A DNA stretch of 64,000 bases, taken from positions 558,001 to 622,000 of the forward strand of contig NZ_BHVV01000001.1 in assembly GCF_003865015.1 (NCBI RefSeq). Reading direction: 5' to 3'. Both the position numbers and the translations under genes were made by a program. Position 1 is the stretch's first letter. Each line of letters begins with the position of its first letter. A model generated the notes under the pieces. That model was given only the letters and a program-made list of their open reading frames with translations, did no database searches and was not told the DNA's origin. Origin of the DNA: Sulfurisoma sediminicola. Its GTDB lineage: Bacteria > Pseudomonadota > Gammaproteobacteria > Burkholderiales > Rhodocyclaceae. Positions 9,099 to 17,385 of this stretch are shown one piece after another.

Positions 9099-10004
9099 CT
9101 AACTGGAGCGGCGGGCGATCACGTAGTGACTGCTGGCATTCATGGTACGTCGAATGTCTTCAAAGCCGCTCTGCTGAAGCCACAACACGATCTCATAGTA
9201 CGAATACGTGTCGTTGATCGTCGGACTGACCGCATCGAACCAGCCGCCGACATCCTTGCCCTTGAGCTTTTGCAGGTACTCGTATCTCTCCGCAAACGAC
9301 AAATGGCATGTCTCGCGTCGAAGCTGCTCGACCTCTGCGTAGTAGGCGAACTCGCCCGGATCCTTGCCGGTCGGCTCGCCGTAAAGCATGACGAAAATAT
9401 GCCCCCCGGGCTTGACCAGGCGGGAGACGTTCGAGAATGCGCCAAAGGTATTCCCCGTGTGGTGCAGAACACCGTATGACCAGACCAGGTCGAACGTCGG
9501 TTCCAGTTGCAGCGGCTGTGTCAGGTCGTGCTGAAGAACGGTGACTCTTTCTCCATACTCGGCGCAGGCATGCCTGGTATGAAACACGCCGGCCTCGGAC
9601 TGATCCACCGCGCAGACCTCGGCGCCCAGGGAGGCCATCGCCCAGGAAAAACGCCCGGAACCGCACCCGGCGTCCAGAACCCTCTTGCCTGCGAACCAGT
9701 CCGGCGGGAGTTTCGTATATTCGAGAACCAGCCCCGGCTCGCGTTGTTTCAGTTCGGGGCGGGTTTCGATCCAGTTGCCGTCCGGGCTCTCCCGCCACTG
9801 GTAATCGAAGCTCTCCCTCGTCCGGTAGGTGATCGGCAGGCCATTGATGACGTCCGCGCTCAGATATCTGACCAGGGAGCGAAGGCGGCTGACTTCCAGC
9901 GTCAAGTAGTCGACTGAATGCTGCATGTCACGAACGCGATTTTCGACCGCGGGGGACGCGCCATCCTGTCCGACTATCCGCTTGAGGAGGGTCCGAATGC
10001 CCAT
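9099..10004 (-). CDS. Class I SAM-dependent methyltransferase
   Basis: The 301-residue protein has the SAM-binding motif I VLDAGCGSGRFSWAM, an acidic motif II region AVDQSEAG, and the post-motif segment YGVLHHTGNT followed by LVKPGGHIFVMLYGE. The first 70 residues (a basic start, then a possible short coiled coil around NRVRDMQHSVDYL) lie outside the fold. It is one of five methyltransferases in the locus, and methylation of a sugar hydroxyl or a uronic carboxyl is the likely role. The substrate cannot be predicted. It follows the deacetylase gene by 26 bases and precedes the second amidotransferase. Confidence 0.9.
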   Translation of the reverse strand: MGIRTLLKRIVGQDGASPAVENRVRDMQHSVDYLTLEVSRLRSLVRYLSADVINGLPITYRTRESFDYQWRESPDGNWIETRPELKQREPGLVLEYTKLPPDWFAGKRVLDAGCGSGRFSWAMASLGAEVCAVDQSEAGVFHTRHACAEYGERVTVLQHDLTQPLQLEPTFDLVWSYGVLHHTGNTFGAFSNVSRLVKPGGHIFVMLYGEPTGKDPGEFAYYAEVEQLRRETCHLSFAERYEYLQKLKGKDVGGWFDAVSPTINDTYSYYEIVLWLQQSGFEDIRRTMNASSHYVIARRSS

Positions 10005-10030
10005 GGGAAATTCCTTGAGTGAGTAAAGTG

Positions 10031-10933
10031 CTAGTGCCTGCCGGAGACCAATGCAGCCAACTCTGCACCGGCAACCGACGCGACGCCCGACTTCGCCAAC
10101 AACTCCATCGCGCGAATGAATGGCGGCTGATCGAGCACATGGCAGGGATCCGCGTACCAGGTCAGTACCGCGGGGATCTGTCGATCCAGAAACATCTCGA
10201 CGGTTTCCGTCATCAGTTCCAAATACTGATCGCCGAGCGCATAGCTCTTACGATCCGTCAGATACGTCCATGAATCCAGAATGGTTTCCGGGTAACGTGC
10301 CGAACCGAAGCAGGGGACCTCGACCAAGCCATGCGTTTCATAAGCGGGGCCGAACTTCAGCCCGAACGAGGGGATGGTCGTCGAACAATATCGATAACCC
10401 AGACTGGCCGCGGTGCGATGCAGCAGGTCGACCTGCTGCGGCTTCTGGTAACAACCGAAATGCGGGGCCCTGAAGCCCAGTGGCGCACGGCCGATCACCT
10501 CGGTGACGATCTCGTGGCCGCGCCGGATGTCGGCCTCGACCGCCTCTGGCGTCATGGAGTCGTAGAAGGTGATGCCGGCCCACTGGTCCTCGCGCCACTC
10601 CGCGTGGGGCAGGCCGCCATGGTTCATGAATTCCGCGCCCCGCTCGGCCAACCGCCGGTAGGGCGCGGGGGACTTCAGAAGCTGGGCGCCGGGAACGGCA
10701 TATGTCGCCTTGATCCCCAGAGACTCGAGAAAGTCATGAACCTCTTCCGCGGCATCCGCGTCGAGATCGGTATCGCAATCGAACGAGAGGAAGAGGCAGG
10801 GACGCTCCAGGCCGAGCTTCCGCGCCGCAGCCACGTAGTCGTCCAGTGGCTTCAGCGACGGGAACGTCGCCTCGGGCGCCTGACGGCCGCGCAACGGACG
10901 CAGCAGTTGCCGCAGCAGGCTCACCGCACCCAT
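10031..10933 (-). CDS. Polysaccharide deacetylase-like (NodB-type) protein
   Basis: The 300-residue protein shows a variant NodB fold. Motif 1 reads SFDCDTD in place of TFDDG. A histidine pair in NHGGLPHAEW stands where the metal ligands HxxxxH are expected, and GFRAPHFG matches the third, R-x-P-containing motif. It probably removes N- or O-acetyl groups from a sugar. The family variant with CDTD is common in O-antigen and EPS loci. The ATG at 10933 overlaps the previous stop by one base (TGATG); an in-frame start 14 codons upstream exists but lies inside the preceding gene. There is no signal peptide, so action on a cytoplasmic precursor is implied. Confidence 0.85.
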   Translation of the reverse strand: MGAVSLLRQLLRPLRGRQAPEATFPSLKPLDDYVAAARKLGLERPCLFLSFDCDTDLDADAAEEVHDFLESLGIKATYAVPGAQLLKSPAPYRRLAERGAEFMNHGGLPHAEWREDQWAGITFYDSMTPEAVEADIRRGHEIVTEVIGRAPLGFRAPHFGCYQKPQQVDLLHRTAASLGYRYCSTTIPSFGLKFGPAYETHGLVEVPCFGSARYPETILDSWTYLTDRKSYALGDQYLELMTETVEMFLDRQIPAVLTWYADPCHVLDQPPFIRAMELLAKSGVASVAGAELAALVSGRH

Positions 10934-11829
10934 CAGGCCGCCTTGTCCGCAGTGATCCAGAGGCTCCACCCCCACCGGCGGGCCAAAGCCTTGCGCCAGG
11001 ACAGGGGAAGCCGCTGGCCGAGCCGCGGAAACCAGGTATTGAGCGCCTCCGGCACGTCGGTGCCGAAGACCTTGATCGACACGTTTTCACACATCGGGAG
11101 CAGGTCGCGCAGAACCTCCTCGTGCGTGACGGGCCATGTATGCGGGTTGCCTTCCTGGCGCCCGCCATCGCCGTAGCGACTGCCAAGTCCCAGTTCGTCG
11201 AGGAATTCGCGCTCGAGGTTTACGAAACCCTCCTGGTAGGAGATGAAGTACTTGTAAAGCACCGAGTTGCGGTTGTAGAGCATCAGGGCCAGCCGCCCGC
11301 CGGGCTTGAGTACCCGGTACATTTCGCGGGCCGCCTGTTGAATGCCCGGGGTATGGTGAATCACCCCCCAGGAATAGGCGAAGTCGAACGTACCGTCGGC
11401 GAAAGGGAGCGTCTCGGCGTCGACTTCCCGAATGTCGCCCTTGAGGCCGAAGATCCCGAAGCGCCGGGTCGTCTTTTCGATCGCGACCGGATTCAGGTCG
11501 ATGGCGGTGATGTCCGCGCCGTGCGCGGCCCAATGGCCGGCCATGCATCCCATGCCGCAACCGACCTCGAGAACGCGCTTGCCGCGATACTTCTCGAAGT
11601 CGAAGATGCGGCCGAACTTTCCGGTCGCATCGTGCAGCGGCTCGTTCCAGCGATGGAACACCGCGTCGGCAAGCTCGTAGAAGCGGCGCGACCCGATCTC
11701 CACCCGTTCCATGGTGCCATCGTCGAGGCGGTACTCGACGTGGCCGTGATCTTCCGCATAGGTCATCGGCGCGCCGGCCCACCAGTCGCGAATGGCCTTT
11801 TTCTTGTCGGAGGTATTGTTCTCGTGCAT
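10933..11829 (-). CDS. Class I SAM-dependent methyltransferase
   Basis: The 298-residue protein begins MHENNTSDKKKAIRDWW. It has motif I VLEVGCGMGCMAGHW, a motif II region ITAIDLNPVAIE, and WGVIHHTPGIQ followed by VLKPGGRLALMLYNR. Members of this group often sit in O-antigen and capsule clusters. The start at 11829 was preferred to a GTG/ATG frame reaching 12054, because the extra sequence only mirrors the neighbouring gene. The C-terminal 90 residues include a tryptophan-rich end and may bind acceptor. The substrate is unknown. Confidence 0.9.
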   Translation of the reverse strand: MHENNTSDKKKAIRDWWAGAPMTYAEDHGHVEYRLDDGTMERVEIGSRRFYELADAVFHRWNEPLHDATGKFGRIFDFEKYRGKRVLEVGCGMGCMAGHWAAHGADITAIDLNPVAIEKTTRRFGIFGLKGDIREVDAETLPFADGTFDFAYSWGVIHHTPGIQQAAREMYRVLKPGGRLALMLYNRNSVLYKYFISYQEGFVNLEREFLDELGLGSRYGDGGRQEGNPHTWPVTHEEVLRDLLPMCENVSIKVFGTDVPEALNTWFPRLGQRLPLSWRKALARRWGWSLWITADKAA

Positions 11830-11840
11830 AGGATCGGGAC

Positions 11841-12490
11841 TCAGGACTTGCCTCGCATCGCGTCCCACGCGGCCAGAACGGCGGCAACGGGAACGACGGC
11901 CACGGACGCCGCAAGTTCGGGGATTCGGGTTGTCGCCAAAAGGCGGCGCCAGCGCAGCCGGCGTCGCGCCCGGGCGTCGAACGGCTGGATTCTGCGCCGG
12001 CCGTTCAAGAGATATGCGTTGGCCCCTGCGAGCCGCGCTTCCAGCGGCTCCCACCCCAGGCCGAGGGCATCCGGATATACGACGACGACCGCATCCGCAT
12101 CGTCGCAGCCACGAGCCAGATCGTCCGGATCGCGGAGGCTCACGCTGCCGAAGGGCTCAAGCGTCGACCTTGCCGCATCCGTTTCGAATGCCCTGTCGAG
12201 AGCGATCGTCACCTGGGCAGGGGCGGACATGCCGAGAAGCTCGCCTACCAATCCCGCCTGGTATGCCAGCGTTCTCGCGTTGGCAAAAAAGTCCCGATTC
12301 GCCGCGATGAACTGGCGCAGATTCAAGAACATCAGGCGGTCGGCAAGCCTGCCGAGTCTGCCGGACCAAGGTAGCGTCCTGGCCAGCGAAAAAGGTGGCG
12401 GGTTACCGATCCCCCCCGGTAGCTGCAGACGACGATCAGCAGCCGGCCGTCGAGTTTCGGAAAGGTGGAATGAAGCGGTGCTGTCAGCAT
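11841..12490 (-). pseudogene. Small glycan-locus gene of unknown function, split by a frameshift in a 7-base homopolymer
   Basis: Reading from ATG 12490, the first frame (MLTAPLHSTFPKLDG, then LLIVVCSYRGG) ends at a TGA at 12332 after 52 residues. The remaining sequence continues in another frame down to 11841 with a coherent protein: RQFIAANRDFFANARTLAY, VVVVYPDALGLGWEP and a hydrophobic C-terminus. Adding one base in the run of seven C at 12411-12417 (G on the coding strand) joins both parts into about 216 residues. The TGA also overlaps an ATG (TGATG at 12334-12330), so the second part could be made separately as 163 residues. It resembles no family I can name. Possible explanations are a sequencing error, a real mutation, phase variation or reinitiation. 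Confidence 0.6.
12411..12417. repeat. Homopolymer run of seven C (plus strand) at the frame break
   Basis: The run lies inside the coding region of the split gene, at about codon 26. One additional base would restore a single frame. Runs of this kind are classic sites of slipped-strand change and also of assembly error. Confidence 0.9.
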
Positions 12491-12501
12491 GGAATCCGTT
12501 G

Positions 12502-13386
12502 TTATTTCGTGGCAAGCAGATACAGCGAGGATGCCTGGTTGGGAACGAGCGTGCGTCCCAGGATTTCGAAAAGATCATCGACCCACTTGTGTTGACGCCA
12601 CTTTCCGTCGAGGTGCCAGTCGGGGGGACCCCATCCCATGTGCTCGACCTCGAACACGCTGAAGCCGGCCTGCCGCATTTTCTCGCGAATGCTTTCCGCC
12701 GTGTAGAAATGCACGTGGTCAGTCGTCCTCCGGATTTCCGGGGCGCGCCGGTAGGCCAGCTGCCACCACCAGGAACCTTCGTTCGGCGTACCGAGAATCA
12801 GCAGCCCCCCCGGCGCAAGGATGCGATAAGCCGTTGCCAGAGCGGCGCCGTCATCTGGAATGTGCTCGATGACGTGATTGAAAAACACGACGTCGAAACA
12901 GCCGTCGACGGCCGGATAGTCAAGGATATCGGCCAGAAAGAGCGTTGCTTCGGGGGAACGGGCATGCGCCCGCGCCAAACGGACAGGATTGTAATCGCTG
13001 CCGTAAAGGTTCTCGGCAAAGTCCTTCAGCCACAGCAGGTTGGTGCCGTCGCCGCAACCGAGGTCGAGCAAGCGGGGGGCGCGCGCCCGGCCCCGCTGCG
13101 CCAGCTCACGCTTGAGAACGGATGTGACGTAATGGCGCCGCTTCTTCAGATGATGGCGCCAGGGGCTCGCGGCCTCCGGGGGCTGCTCCGTCCGATACCA
13201 GTCGGGATTGACCGCGCGCGCCTGCGCCATCGCCCCCTCGTGCGCGGCCAGATCAGCCACCAGAAGCGGAACGCCGCCCTCCATTGGAAAGGTCTTGCCG
13301 CACGCGCCACACGACAGCGTGCCCGGCATGGCGACGAGCGGCGCCGAATGGCACGCCGGGCAGCGGAATATCGTCGGATCCGTCAT
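12502..13386 (-). CDS. Methyltransferase with N-terminal zinc-ribbon-like domain
   Basis: The 294-residue protein begins with a Trm112-like four-cysteine module (CPACHSAPL and CGACGKTF) in the first 35 residues. The SAM-dependent methyltransferase fold follows, with motif I LLDLGCGDGTNLLW, a GSDYNPVRL region and NHVIEHIPDDG. The start ATG at 13386 overlaps the stop of the upstream glycosyltransferase (13383) as ATGA. The C-terminal part has FSVFEVEHMGWGPPDW. This architecture is common among polysaccharide methyltransferases. The target sugar is not known. Confidence 0.9.
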   Translation of the reverse strand: MTDPTIFRCPACHSAPLVAMPGTLSCGACGKTFPMEGGVPLLVADLAAHEGAMAQARAVNPDWYRTEQPPEAASPWRHHLKKRRHYVTSVLKRELAQRGRARAPRLLDLGCGDGTNLLWLKDFAENLYGSDYNPVRLARAHARSPEATLFLADILDYPAVDGCFDVVFFNHVIEHIPDDGAALATAYRILAPGGLLILGTPNEGSWWWQLAYRRAPEIRRTTDHVHFYTAESIREKMRQAGFSVFEVEHMGWGPPDWHLDGKWRQHKWVDDLFEILGRTLVPNQASSLYLLATK

Positions 13387-14555
13387 GGGCGACGCCCCAG
13401 GAAGGACCGATAGATCGCGGCATATTTCGCTTCGGTGACCTCCGGAGCCCAATTCGCCCGCGCATGGGCCAACGCCCGCTGCCCCAGCTCGCCGCGCGCG
13501 GCGTCGTCATGCAGGAGGTGATGCAACGCCGCGAAATATTCCTCCTCGGTGTTATCGACCTTCACGGCGAAGTCACCCTCAAGCTCCGGAACAGGCTCGC
13601 CGATCCGCTTGTTGATAACCAAGGGCAGGCCGGTCAGCAGGGCCTCGAGCACGGACTTGCTGATTTCCCAATATTCGGTGTGCACGGCGAAGATGTCCTG
13701 TTCCGCCAACAATTCGCACAACTCGTCGTTGGCGACCGCCGGCCGAAAAATCACCCGATCCGAAATTCCCAGATCGATCGCCTGTTGCTCCAGACGCGGC
13801 CTGATCGGACCGTCGCCGACGATGGTCAACTCGGCGTCCGGCAACCTCACAAGGGCGCGCATGATGTTTTCCGGATTCTTCTCCTCGAGCAATCGCCCGA
13901 CATAGACGATGCGCGCCGGTTGGTGAAGCCGGTAATCGGCTTTCTTCTTCAGGTGCAGCCCGTTCAGTACGTTGTAGCAAACCTCGACGCGAGCCACGCC
14001 CAGGCGCTTCAGGTAGGGCAGGATAGGACGATAGACGGGCATCACGAGGTCGGCATTGCGCAAACCCGTGGCCTCGAGATGCTCGTAGAACCGGTTATGC
14101 CTCGCCTCGGCTGCACTCAGCTGAGGCTTGAGATAGCGGCGCACGGGATTGACATCCGCGTTGATATGCAGGCTGACGACGTAGGGGATACCCAGTTCCG
14201 CCCTGATGCGGCTGGCGAGGTAGGTATTCCAGTCGGCGCCGTGGCAGCGCATCAAGTCGGGCCGGATGCGTCTGGCGATGTCCACACCCCCGCGCGCCCA
14301 ACGCCGCAAGCGCCATTCCGTCATCCATTCCGGGCGACGTCCGACCAGATTGAGGTCGTCCGGATAGTTGTGCAGGGTCAGCGCCGCGCCGCCCACCAGA
14401 TACTTCAACGCCTCCGGGTCCGGTCGGTCATCGTTGCACATCAGAATATGCACATCGTCGAAGACGCGGCCGGGGTTGTAATAGTCCGGCTGCAATTCTC
14501 CCTTGGCGATGATGTCCGACAGGCGATCGGGAATTACGACGAGAAGGCGTGGCAC
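13383..14555 (-). CDS. GT4-family glycosyltransferase
   Basis: The 390-residue protein starts at GTG 14555 (PRLLVVIPDRLSDI). The N-terminal domain includes PDLMRCHGADWNTYLASR and VSLHINADVNPVRR. The donor domain has VYVGRLLEEKNPENIMRAL, TIVGDGPIRPRLE and the acidic loop EYWEISKSVLEALLTG. This is the first gene of the minus-strand block that ends at the amidotransferase at base 1, and a candidate promoter lies just upstream, facing the sulfotransferase gene. It transfers one sugar to the glycan; the specificity is unknown. Confidence 0.9.
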   Translation of the reverse strand: MPRLLVVIPDRLSDIIAKGELQPDYYNPGRVFDDVHILMCNDDRPDPEALKYLVGGAALTLHNYPDDLNLVGRRPEWMTEWRLRRWARGGVDIARRIRPDLMRCHGADWNTYLASRIRAELGIPYVVSLHINADVNPVRRYLKPQLSAAEARHNRFYEHLEATGLRNADLVMPVYRPILPYLKRLGVARVEVCYNVLNGLHLKKKADYRLHQPARIVYVGRLLEEKNPENIMRALVRLPDAELTIVGDGPIRPRLEQQAIDLGISDRVIFRPAVANDELCELLAEQDIFAVHTEYWEISKSVLEALLTGLPLVINKRIGEPVPELEGDFAVKVDNTEEEYFAALHHLLHDDAARGELGQRALAHARANWAPEVTEAKYAAIYRSFLGRRP

Positions 14556-14570
14556 GGCTGGAGGTCCGAT

Positions 14571-14600
14571 TTGACAAGCGCGGGCGCAGCACGCTAAAAG
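14571..14600 (+). promoter_or_regulatory. Candidate promoter for the divergent sulfotransferase gene
   Basis: A perfect -35 box TTGACA (14571-14576) is followed after 18 bases by TAAAAG (14595-14600), four of six matches to TATAAT. It lies 32 bases before the ATG at 14632. An AAGGAGG run at 14598-14604 is too far from that ATG to be its ribosome site. Confidence 0.5.
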
Positions 14601-14606
14601 GAGGAA

Positions 14607-14615
14607 ATTTTACCA
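14607..14615 (-). promoter_or_regulatory. Candidate extended -10 for the minus-strand glycan operon
   Basis: On the minus strand the sequence reads TGGTAAAAT, an extended -10 (TGn followed by TAAAAT, five of six matches). No good -35 box is visible. It would start transcription near 14600, about 45 bases before the GTG at 14555, and it overlaps the divergent promoter region. Confidence 0.4.
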
Positions 14616-14631
14616 TTCATCAGAAATTCCC

Positions 14632-15543
14632 ATGCCGCAACCTGGATACCCGCCCGGCGTCGTCTACATCGGATTGCAGAAGACCGGATCCACCTATCTG
14701 CGCCACTATTTCTACAACCATCCCGAGATCCATTGCACGCGGCATGGCACATTCTTCCAGACGGCGGCCGCCGACGTCGCACGACATGGCGGCGACGCCG
14801 TGCGAAGCCGCTACGAGGCGTTGTTCGCCGACGACCCCGGCAAGCCCTGCCGCATCGACATGTACGAGGCGATCGGCATGGGTTACGTGCTCGAGGGGCT
14901 CGACGCCTGGAACGCGCGGGATTTCATCAAGGTCGATGCCCCGCTGAACGCGGAACACATTTTCACCGCGCCCGTGACTGTCGCTGAACGGGTCCGGGCG
15001 GTGGTGCCCGATGCCAAGGTACTGCTTACCATCCGCAACCAGGCGGGCTGGCTGGACTCGAATTACCGCCACTACTTCGAACAGCTGCCTGCGGGCCGCG
15101 AGACGCTGCTCGACTTCCTGTCGACACCCGAGGGCAAGGTGGTAATGGACGTGGCGATGTTCGATCGCGTGGTGGAAATCTACGACCGGCTGTTCGGCCC
15201 GGAGCGGGTCCTCGTCCTGCCGATGGAACGCATCGAGCGCGACGAGGGGGCAGCACTGCGCGACCTCTGCCAATTTCTCGGCGTCGAGCATCTCCCCTAC
15301 CGTCGTGAAGACAAGGACTTCAACCGCGGCCGCGCGCTGGGGGCACTCATGTCCACGCGCAAGGTCGGGGCAGCAAATCAGTCCGGCGGCCTTTTCGACC
15401 GCCTGCTCGGCCGCAAGCAGCCGCAGTGGCAGATGACGACCGAAGAGGCCCTGAAACACCTGGCCTGCGTCTATGCCGCATCCAACGCACGGCTCTCCCG
15501 GCGCATCGGGGTCGACTTGTCCGCGCTCGGCTACCCTTGCTGA
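14632..15543 (+). CDS. Sulfotransferase family protein
   Basis: This 303-residue protein is the only plus-strand gene in the first 28 kb. It has the PAPS 5'-phosphosulfate loop GLQKTGSTYLRHYF near residue 14, and RNQAGWLDSNYRHYF in the position of the 3'-phosphate-binding segment. The family moves a sulfuryl group from PAPS to a hydroxyl or amino group. Here the acceptor is likely the surface glycan or its precursor. It has no signal peptide or membrane segment, so it acts in the cytoplasm. It is read separately from the flanking minus-strand operons, so its expression could be controlled independently. Confidence 0.87.
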   Translation: MPQPGYPPGVVYIGLQKTGSTYLRHYFYNHPEIHCTRHGTFFQTAAADVARHGGDAVRSRYEALFADDPGKPCRIDMYEAIGMGYVLEGLDAWNARDFIKVDAPLNAEHIFTAPVTVAERVRAVVPDAKVLLTIRNQAGWLDSNYRHYFEQLPAGRETLLDFLSTPEGKVVMDVAMFDRVVEIYDRLFGPERVLVLPMERIERDEGAALRDLCQFLGVEHLPYRREDKDFNRGRALGALMSTRKVGAANQSGGLFDRLLGRKQPQWQMTTEEALKHLACVYAASNARLSRRIGVDLSALGYPC

Positions 15544-15570
15544 CGCTCGAGCGCCGCCGTCGCTCCGCGA

Positions 15571-16563
15571 CTAGCTTGCCGGCCTGATCCGGTCGCGCAG
15601 GCGATTGACGGCCGTATCGAGATACCTGGCCATGGCCACGGCCAGGCCGAGGCAAAGTATCAGCGACAGCAGGAAATGCGCGAAGCTTTGGTGCGCCAGG
15701 CGGTTTCCGGAAAGCAGATTGGCCAGGCCGGCGGCAGCGAAGTGGCTCAGGAATACCGGGTAGGCCAGGTCGCCGAGGAAACGGTCGCCGTTCTTGCCGG
15801 CCCCTGATGGTGCCGCCCGCACCGTCCAGGCGAACAGCGGCAGGAACAGGACGTAGGCGCCGTAGAAACCGATCATGTGCGGATCCCAGCCCAGCGCCTC
15901 GACGGCGATCGGCCAGGCGCAGAAGGCCGCCAGCAGCAGCCACCATCGCAGCGCGTCGGCCGGCGGCGCGCGCCGCGACTTCGCGTAGTGATAGACGACG
16001 GCGCCTGTGCTGAAGAACAGGGACGCCGCCGCTGGCGGCGTGTAGCGCTCGCCGAAAGTCACCCCGGACGCAACGAGGTACGCGGTGTAGCCGGCGCTCG
16101 CCAGCCACCACACCCAGGCTCCGCCCGCCGTCCGGGAGATGCCGGTTCCGATGAGGATATAGAACACCAGTTCGACAGACAGGGACCAGGCCGGTGGGAT
16201 CAGGCGCAGCGGCGCATAGATGAGGTCGAAGAGGGTAAGGTTCTGCAGCCACTCGTAGCCGGACTGCGGAATGCGGATGGCGCTGTGGAAATTGCCGAAG
16301 TGTCCCGGAAACATCGCGAGGCCGGCCAGCGTCAGAATTGCCACGAACCAGTATCCCGGGAAAATCCGCAGGAACCGGTTGGCGAAATAGCGGATTCGTC
16401 CCCCCGGGCCGACATAGACTTCGGAAAGGATGCGGGTCATGAGGAAGCCGCTGATCACGTAGAAGCCGAGGACCGCGTGTGCCCCTACCTTGTTCGCAGT
16501 CGGCAGCCAAAGGTGGTTCATCACCACCAGCACCGCCAGGACGAATCTCAGCGTTCCGAGCAT
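15571..16563 (-). CDS. Acyltransferase 3 family membrane protein
   Basis: The 330-residue protein begins MLGTLRFVLAVLVVMNHL, the first membrane segment of acyltransferase-3 proteins. GFYVISGFLMTRIL follows and contains the SGF motif. RYFANRFLRIFPGYW is the conserved arginine-rich loop, and about ten hydrophobic segments can be counted. Such proteins (for example OafA relatives) move acetyl or other acyl groups across the membrane onto surface sugars. The start at 16563 overlaps the end of the preceding methyltransferase by 16 bases; the longer open frame upstream is a shadow. The acyl group is unknown, but O-acetyl is most likely. Confidence 0.9.
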   Translation of the reverse strand: MLGTLRFVLAVLVVMNHLWLPTANKVGAHAVLGFYVISGFLMTRILSEVYVGPGGRIRYFANRFLRIFPGYWFVAILTLAGLAMFPGHFGNFHSAIRIPQSGYEWLQNLTLFDLIYAPLRLIPPAWSLSVELVFYILIGTGISRTAGGAWVWWLASAGYTAYLVASGVTFGERYTPPAAASLFFSTGAVVYHYAKSRRAPPADALRWWLLLAAFCAWPIAVEALGWDPHMIGFYGAYVLFLPLFAWTVRAAPSGAGKNGDRFLGDLAYPVFLSHFAAAGLANLLSGNRLAHQSFAHFLLSLILCLGLAVAMARYLDTAVNRLRDRIRPAS

Positions 16564-17369
16564 TTCTCGCACACCAGCAGGTGACGAAAGGCCAGCCGGC
16601 GCAGCAGCGGCAGCCCGCACAGCCATTCGTCCACCATGCGGCCGGCGATGCGCGCGCCGAGTATCCGCTTCCAGACGGGATGCAGCAGCGGCCAGAGCCA
16701 GCGGGGACGGCCGGCCCAAAGGGGCAGGATCTGGAATGCCCGATGCTCGACGATTCGGAGACCACTCCTTTCGCAGATCAAGATCATGTCCTTGACCGAA
16801 AGGTGATAGCTCGTAGGCAGCTCCGTGTAGTAATTCCGGACGCAAAAGGAATTAAGGGAGTTCTTGTTGCCGAGATCAAGAATGCAACGGCCGTCCACGC
16901 GCAAGACACGAGCGACCTCGGCTACAACCCTGTCCAGATTTGGCACCAGATAGAGTGCCGAGAGGCTATAGAGCGTAGCAACGCTTCCTGAAACCAGCGG
17001 CAGATCCCTGGCATCGGCGGCCAGATAGGACACGTCTGCGTCCCCCTTCGCCCTGCGCCGGGACTCGGCTTCGGAGAGGTAGGCGACGCTGAAATCTATG
17101 CCAACCGCTTCCGACCCGGCCGGCCGCAGTGTGCCGATATGCTCGCCCGTGGCGCAACACAGGTCCACCAGCAAGCCGGGCTGAAGGTGCCGGCGGATGG
17201 TTTCCAGCTTGTCAAAAAGCAATCGGTCCGTGTATTCCTTCGACTCGCTGTCCTGCGAGCGACACACCGTTTCCACCGGATAGAGCTGCCCGCCCTCGAA
17301 AGCCTCGCGGGCGCCCGTACGGGCGCCCGCGCGGGATGGTTCTCCGTCGTTGCGGTCGTGATGCGGCAT
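16548..17369 (-). CDS. Class I SAM-dependent methyltransferase
   Basis: The 273-residue protein starts MPHHDRNDGEPSR at 17369. Motif I reads LLVDLCCATGEHIGTL, with CC replacing the commoner GxG context. It is followed by GIDFSVAYLSEAE and SYLAADARDLPLVSG. The last 60 residues are basic and aromatic (WAGRPRWLWPLLHPVWKR), suggesting membrane or acceptor contact. It lies 16 bases after the FemAB-like gene and overlaps the acyltransferase, so the three are co-transcribed. The substrate is unknown, and the frame upstream of 17369 is not conserved-looking. Confidence 0.87.
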   Translation of the reverse strand: MPHHDRNDGEPSRAGARTGAREAFEGGQLYPVETVCRSQDSESKEYTDRLLFDKLETIRRHLQPGLLVDLCCATGEHIGTLRPAGSEAVGIDFSVAYLSEAESRRRAKGDADVSYLAADARDLPLVSGSVATLYSLSALYLVPNLDRVVAEVARVLRVDGRCILDLGNKNSLNSFCVRNYYTELPTSYHLSVKDMILICERSGLRIVEHRAFQILPLWAGRPRWLWPLLHPVWKRILGARIAGRMVDEWLCGLPLLRRLAFRHLLVCEKCSER

Positions 17370-17385
17370 GAGCGCCTTCCGGGTC

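Noticed and set aside
10846-13413. Plus-strand open frame of 855 codons
   Set aside because: It runs antisense through three genes with clear methyltransferase and deacetylase motifs.
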